Shown: positions 62,536 through 64,000 of the stretch, piece by piece
Position numbering within the stretch: the first letter of the stretch is position 1
Layout: the number at the start of each line of letters is the position of its first letter
Assembly: GCA_938023515.1 (NCBI GenBank)
Contig: CALJDR010000085.1
Location: 1 to 64,000, forward strand
DNA: 64,000 nucleotides
From: an uncultured Flavobacteriales bacterium
Lineage (GTDB): Bacteria > Bacteroidota > Bacteroidia > Flavobacteriales > UBA1820
Reading direction: 5' to 3'
Notes under the pieces: model-generated
Told to the model about the DNA's origin: nothing
The model's database searches: none
Seen by the model: only the letters and a program-made list of their open reading frames with translations
Made by a program: the position numbers and the translations under genes

Positions 62536-64000
62536 TCAAGAATTGAGAAAAGCAAAGATTTCGTAAAGCTCCTTTTTGCTATCGTAATCGCGGGACAGCT
62601 CGCCGATCAGGATTGTATCCAGGGCATCGGATAGGTGGGTAGCGTATTCCTGGGGGATGCTCTTGCGCTCGGACGATTTATCTTTTTTTATGACATTGTT
62701 GGAGCCCTCGATGGCGCGGGCGTACATCATCGACTCGCGGGTACATTCCAGATTGGCCTCGTTAAAGCGCAGGGCCGGTAAAGAGGGCGTTTTTTCGTCC
62801 AGGGCGGAATTGATAAGCCGGTGTTTGTGATCGTGCAGCACGTTCGCCCCGCCTTTGGTGCCCTGGGTAACTTTCCATCCGTGTCTTTCCAGGATTTTCG
62901 TAACCTGGTCGGCGCGGGTGATCCGGGTATTCCCGGTACGGTTGTTACCGGTGTTGTCGAAGTAAAAAGTAACTTCCTTGCATTTGTGGGGCTCATAATA
63001 GCGGCACCATTTTTCCACCACATCATCCTGGATGTACGGATCCTTTAGCCAATGCTCGGCCAGGAAGCGGATCATATTGATTTCCCGCGAACGCTGGGCC
63101 GTTACCATGCAATTTATGTTTGCCCCGAAGTCCATGCCGATCAATAGCGGGGCATCCCGGTCGTACCGGTCGCACAGGCACGAAAAGTCTTTGGATCCGG
63201 AAAAGCCCAAGGTATCGATGGCCGAATAGTCCGCCATCGATATCCAATGCCTATCCGTCATTTTCGCATAAAACGCGCTATCGGTACGGGGCCGGAGGTT
63301 AAGTATCTCCTGTTTGAATTTATCGCCGAGGATGGCCTGCTGCTGCTCGATGTAATCCCACCCCAGGATGGGAAGGTTGGCCAGGGTGGAGGCTTCGCCG
63401 TAGTACACGCTATTCATCCGAAGGAGCCGGAGCTGTTCCTGCATCCGGCGGATCTTTACCGCCAGGTTAGCCTTGACCTGGCGATTTTCGCAGGCGTGGA
63501 ATTTTTCTTTTTCCAGCTCCACCTTGACCGCCAGGGCCAGGATAATATCGACCTGCTCCTTATCCATCAGCTTCGCATAGTCCAATAACCATTGCCCCTC
63601 CGGTAAGGAGGGCATCGATGAACACAGCATAATGGATCGGTTATGCGGGCTGTCCGGGAACTGCGATATCGGAGCGGAAACGACCGGCAGCGCATCCTCC
63701 TGGAAACGCTTTTGGTTTAATAGCTTGGCTTCGTCCGCCGCCAGGCCATGACACGTTAAGGAGTTCACCAAACCCTCCCTGTCCTGGCTTCCGATGGGCA
63801 TCACCGTCCCGGTGATCCAGGCTATCGTATGCCCCCAATCGGACGGCTCGATCTTGGGACGGGGCCAATTTTTCGGCGGCTTCTTGCCGATGACATAATG
63901 GGTATCCTCATAATATCCCCGTTTGGCCCAGCCCGTTTTCGTGGCCGGTAGCGTTCGCTCAAGTATCTGCTTGTATGTTCGCCCCAGCAAGAGCCAGGAA
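62536..64000 (-). CDS. terL: Large terminase subunit, 5' end cut by the window
   Basis: DNA-packaging motor. The visible 488 codons run to the last base, open to SWLLLGRTYKQIL, so the N-terminal Walker A lies outside. AADEAKLL looks like the Walker B/DEA region, and ALPVVSAPISQFPDSPH follows. The C-terminal nuclease domain shows LLIGMDFGANINC (first Asp), TFYFDNTGNN and HLSDALDTILIGEL (last acidic residues) of the RNase-H-like fold. The codon at 63990 is TTG, not the true start. Confidence 0.88.
   Translation of the reverse strand, partial: SWLLLGRTYKQILERTLPATKTGWAKRGYYEDTHYVIGKKPPKNWPRPKIEPSDWGHTIAWITGTVMPIGSQDREGLVNSLTCHGLAADEAKLLNQKRFQEDALPVVSAPISQFPDSPHNRSIMLCSSMPSLPEGQWLLDYAKLMDKEQVDIILALAVKVELEKEKFHACENRQVKANLAVKIRRMQEQLRLLRMNSVYYGEASTLANLPILGWDYIEQQQAILGDKFKQEILNLRPRTDSAFYAKMTDRHWISMADYSAIDTLGFSGSKDFSCLCDRYDRDAPLLIGMDFGANINCMVTAQRSREINMIRFLAEHWLKDPYIQDDVVEKWCRYYEPHKCKEVTFYFDNTGNNRTGNTRITRADQVTKILERHGWKVTQGTKGGANVLHDHKHRLINSALDEKTPSLPALRFNEANLECTRESMMYARAIEGSNNVIKKDKSSERKSIPQEYATHLSDALDTILIGELSRDYDSKKELYEIFAFLNS

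Noticed and set aside
62027..62634. Plus-strand open frames across the gap and the 120-residue gene
   Set aside because: They cross three minus-strand gene borders and have no motif or start context.
63988..63990. TTG as the start of the terminase gene
   Set aside because: The frame is open to the last base and the residues before it (SWLLLG) continue the ATPase domain, so the gene is cut by the window.

Overview
The window looks like a metagenome-type contig from a gut Bacteroidota, most likely order Bacteroidales and plausibly Rikenellaceae (Alistipes-like); this assignment is inference. The pointers are promoters of the TAnnTTTG (-7) type, few Shine-Dalgarno sites, type III glutamine synthetase, Mfa/FimB-like fimbrial lipoproteins, a LruC-domain lipoprotein, DUF4369-like/TlpA thiol proteins, a BioC/BioG biotin pathway and moderately high GC. 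The first 48 bases are Illumina Nextera adapter, so the left edge is a library artefact.

Layout of the chromosome part (49-44143): acetyltransferase, hypothetical, glnN, membrane protein; then a cell-envelope block for 8-amino-Kdo (kdnA, kdsB, kdnB) with three tandem secreted thioredoxin-fold paralogues inside it and a fourth nearby. Next come a palindrome-rich non-coding element, a Crp/Fnr regulator overlapping menE, dnaA on its own, a pirin, yebC, queE, an rsfS-ftsH-cdsA-psd operon, birA and a LexA-like regulator. A fimbrial pair follows, the first gene carrying a one-base frameshift. Then rpsF-rpsR-rplI, a LruC lipoprotein, a DHH phosphoesterase, and a long minus-strand operon: small basic protein, 18-bp dyad, bioB-bioA-bioF-bioG-bioC, sprT-like, manC.

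From 44143 to the right edge is the left part of a tailed prophage inserted beside an initiator tRNA gene. The integrase reads rightward. All other phage genes read leftward and, in transcription order, are: large terminase (cut by the edge), a small protein, portal, head/tail connector-like proteins, an AT-rich insert (DNA adenine methylase plus HicA/HicB toxin-antitoxin), tape measure, two tail/baseplate proteins, a collagen-like fibre, a protein with InlB-like repeats, and a lysis group (holin candidate, coiled-coil membrane protein, GH24 lysozyme, a candidate single-protein spanin). No major capsid gene is recognisable in the window.

The most interesting points are the leader of the biotin operon (a small Arg-rich protein and a perfect 18-bp inverted repeat directly before bioB, with a BirA that lacks a DNA-binding domain), the 8-amino-Kdo cluster with embedded thiol proteins, and the prophage's candidate unimolecular spanin and duplicated 38-bp terminator.
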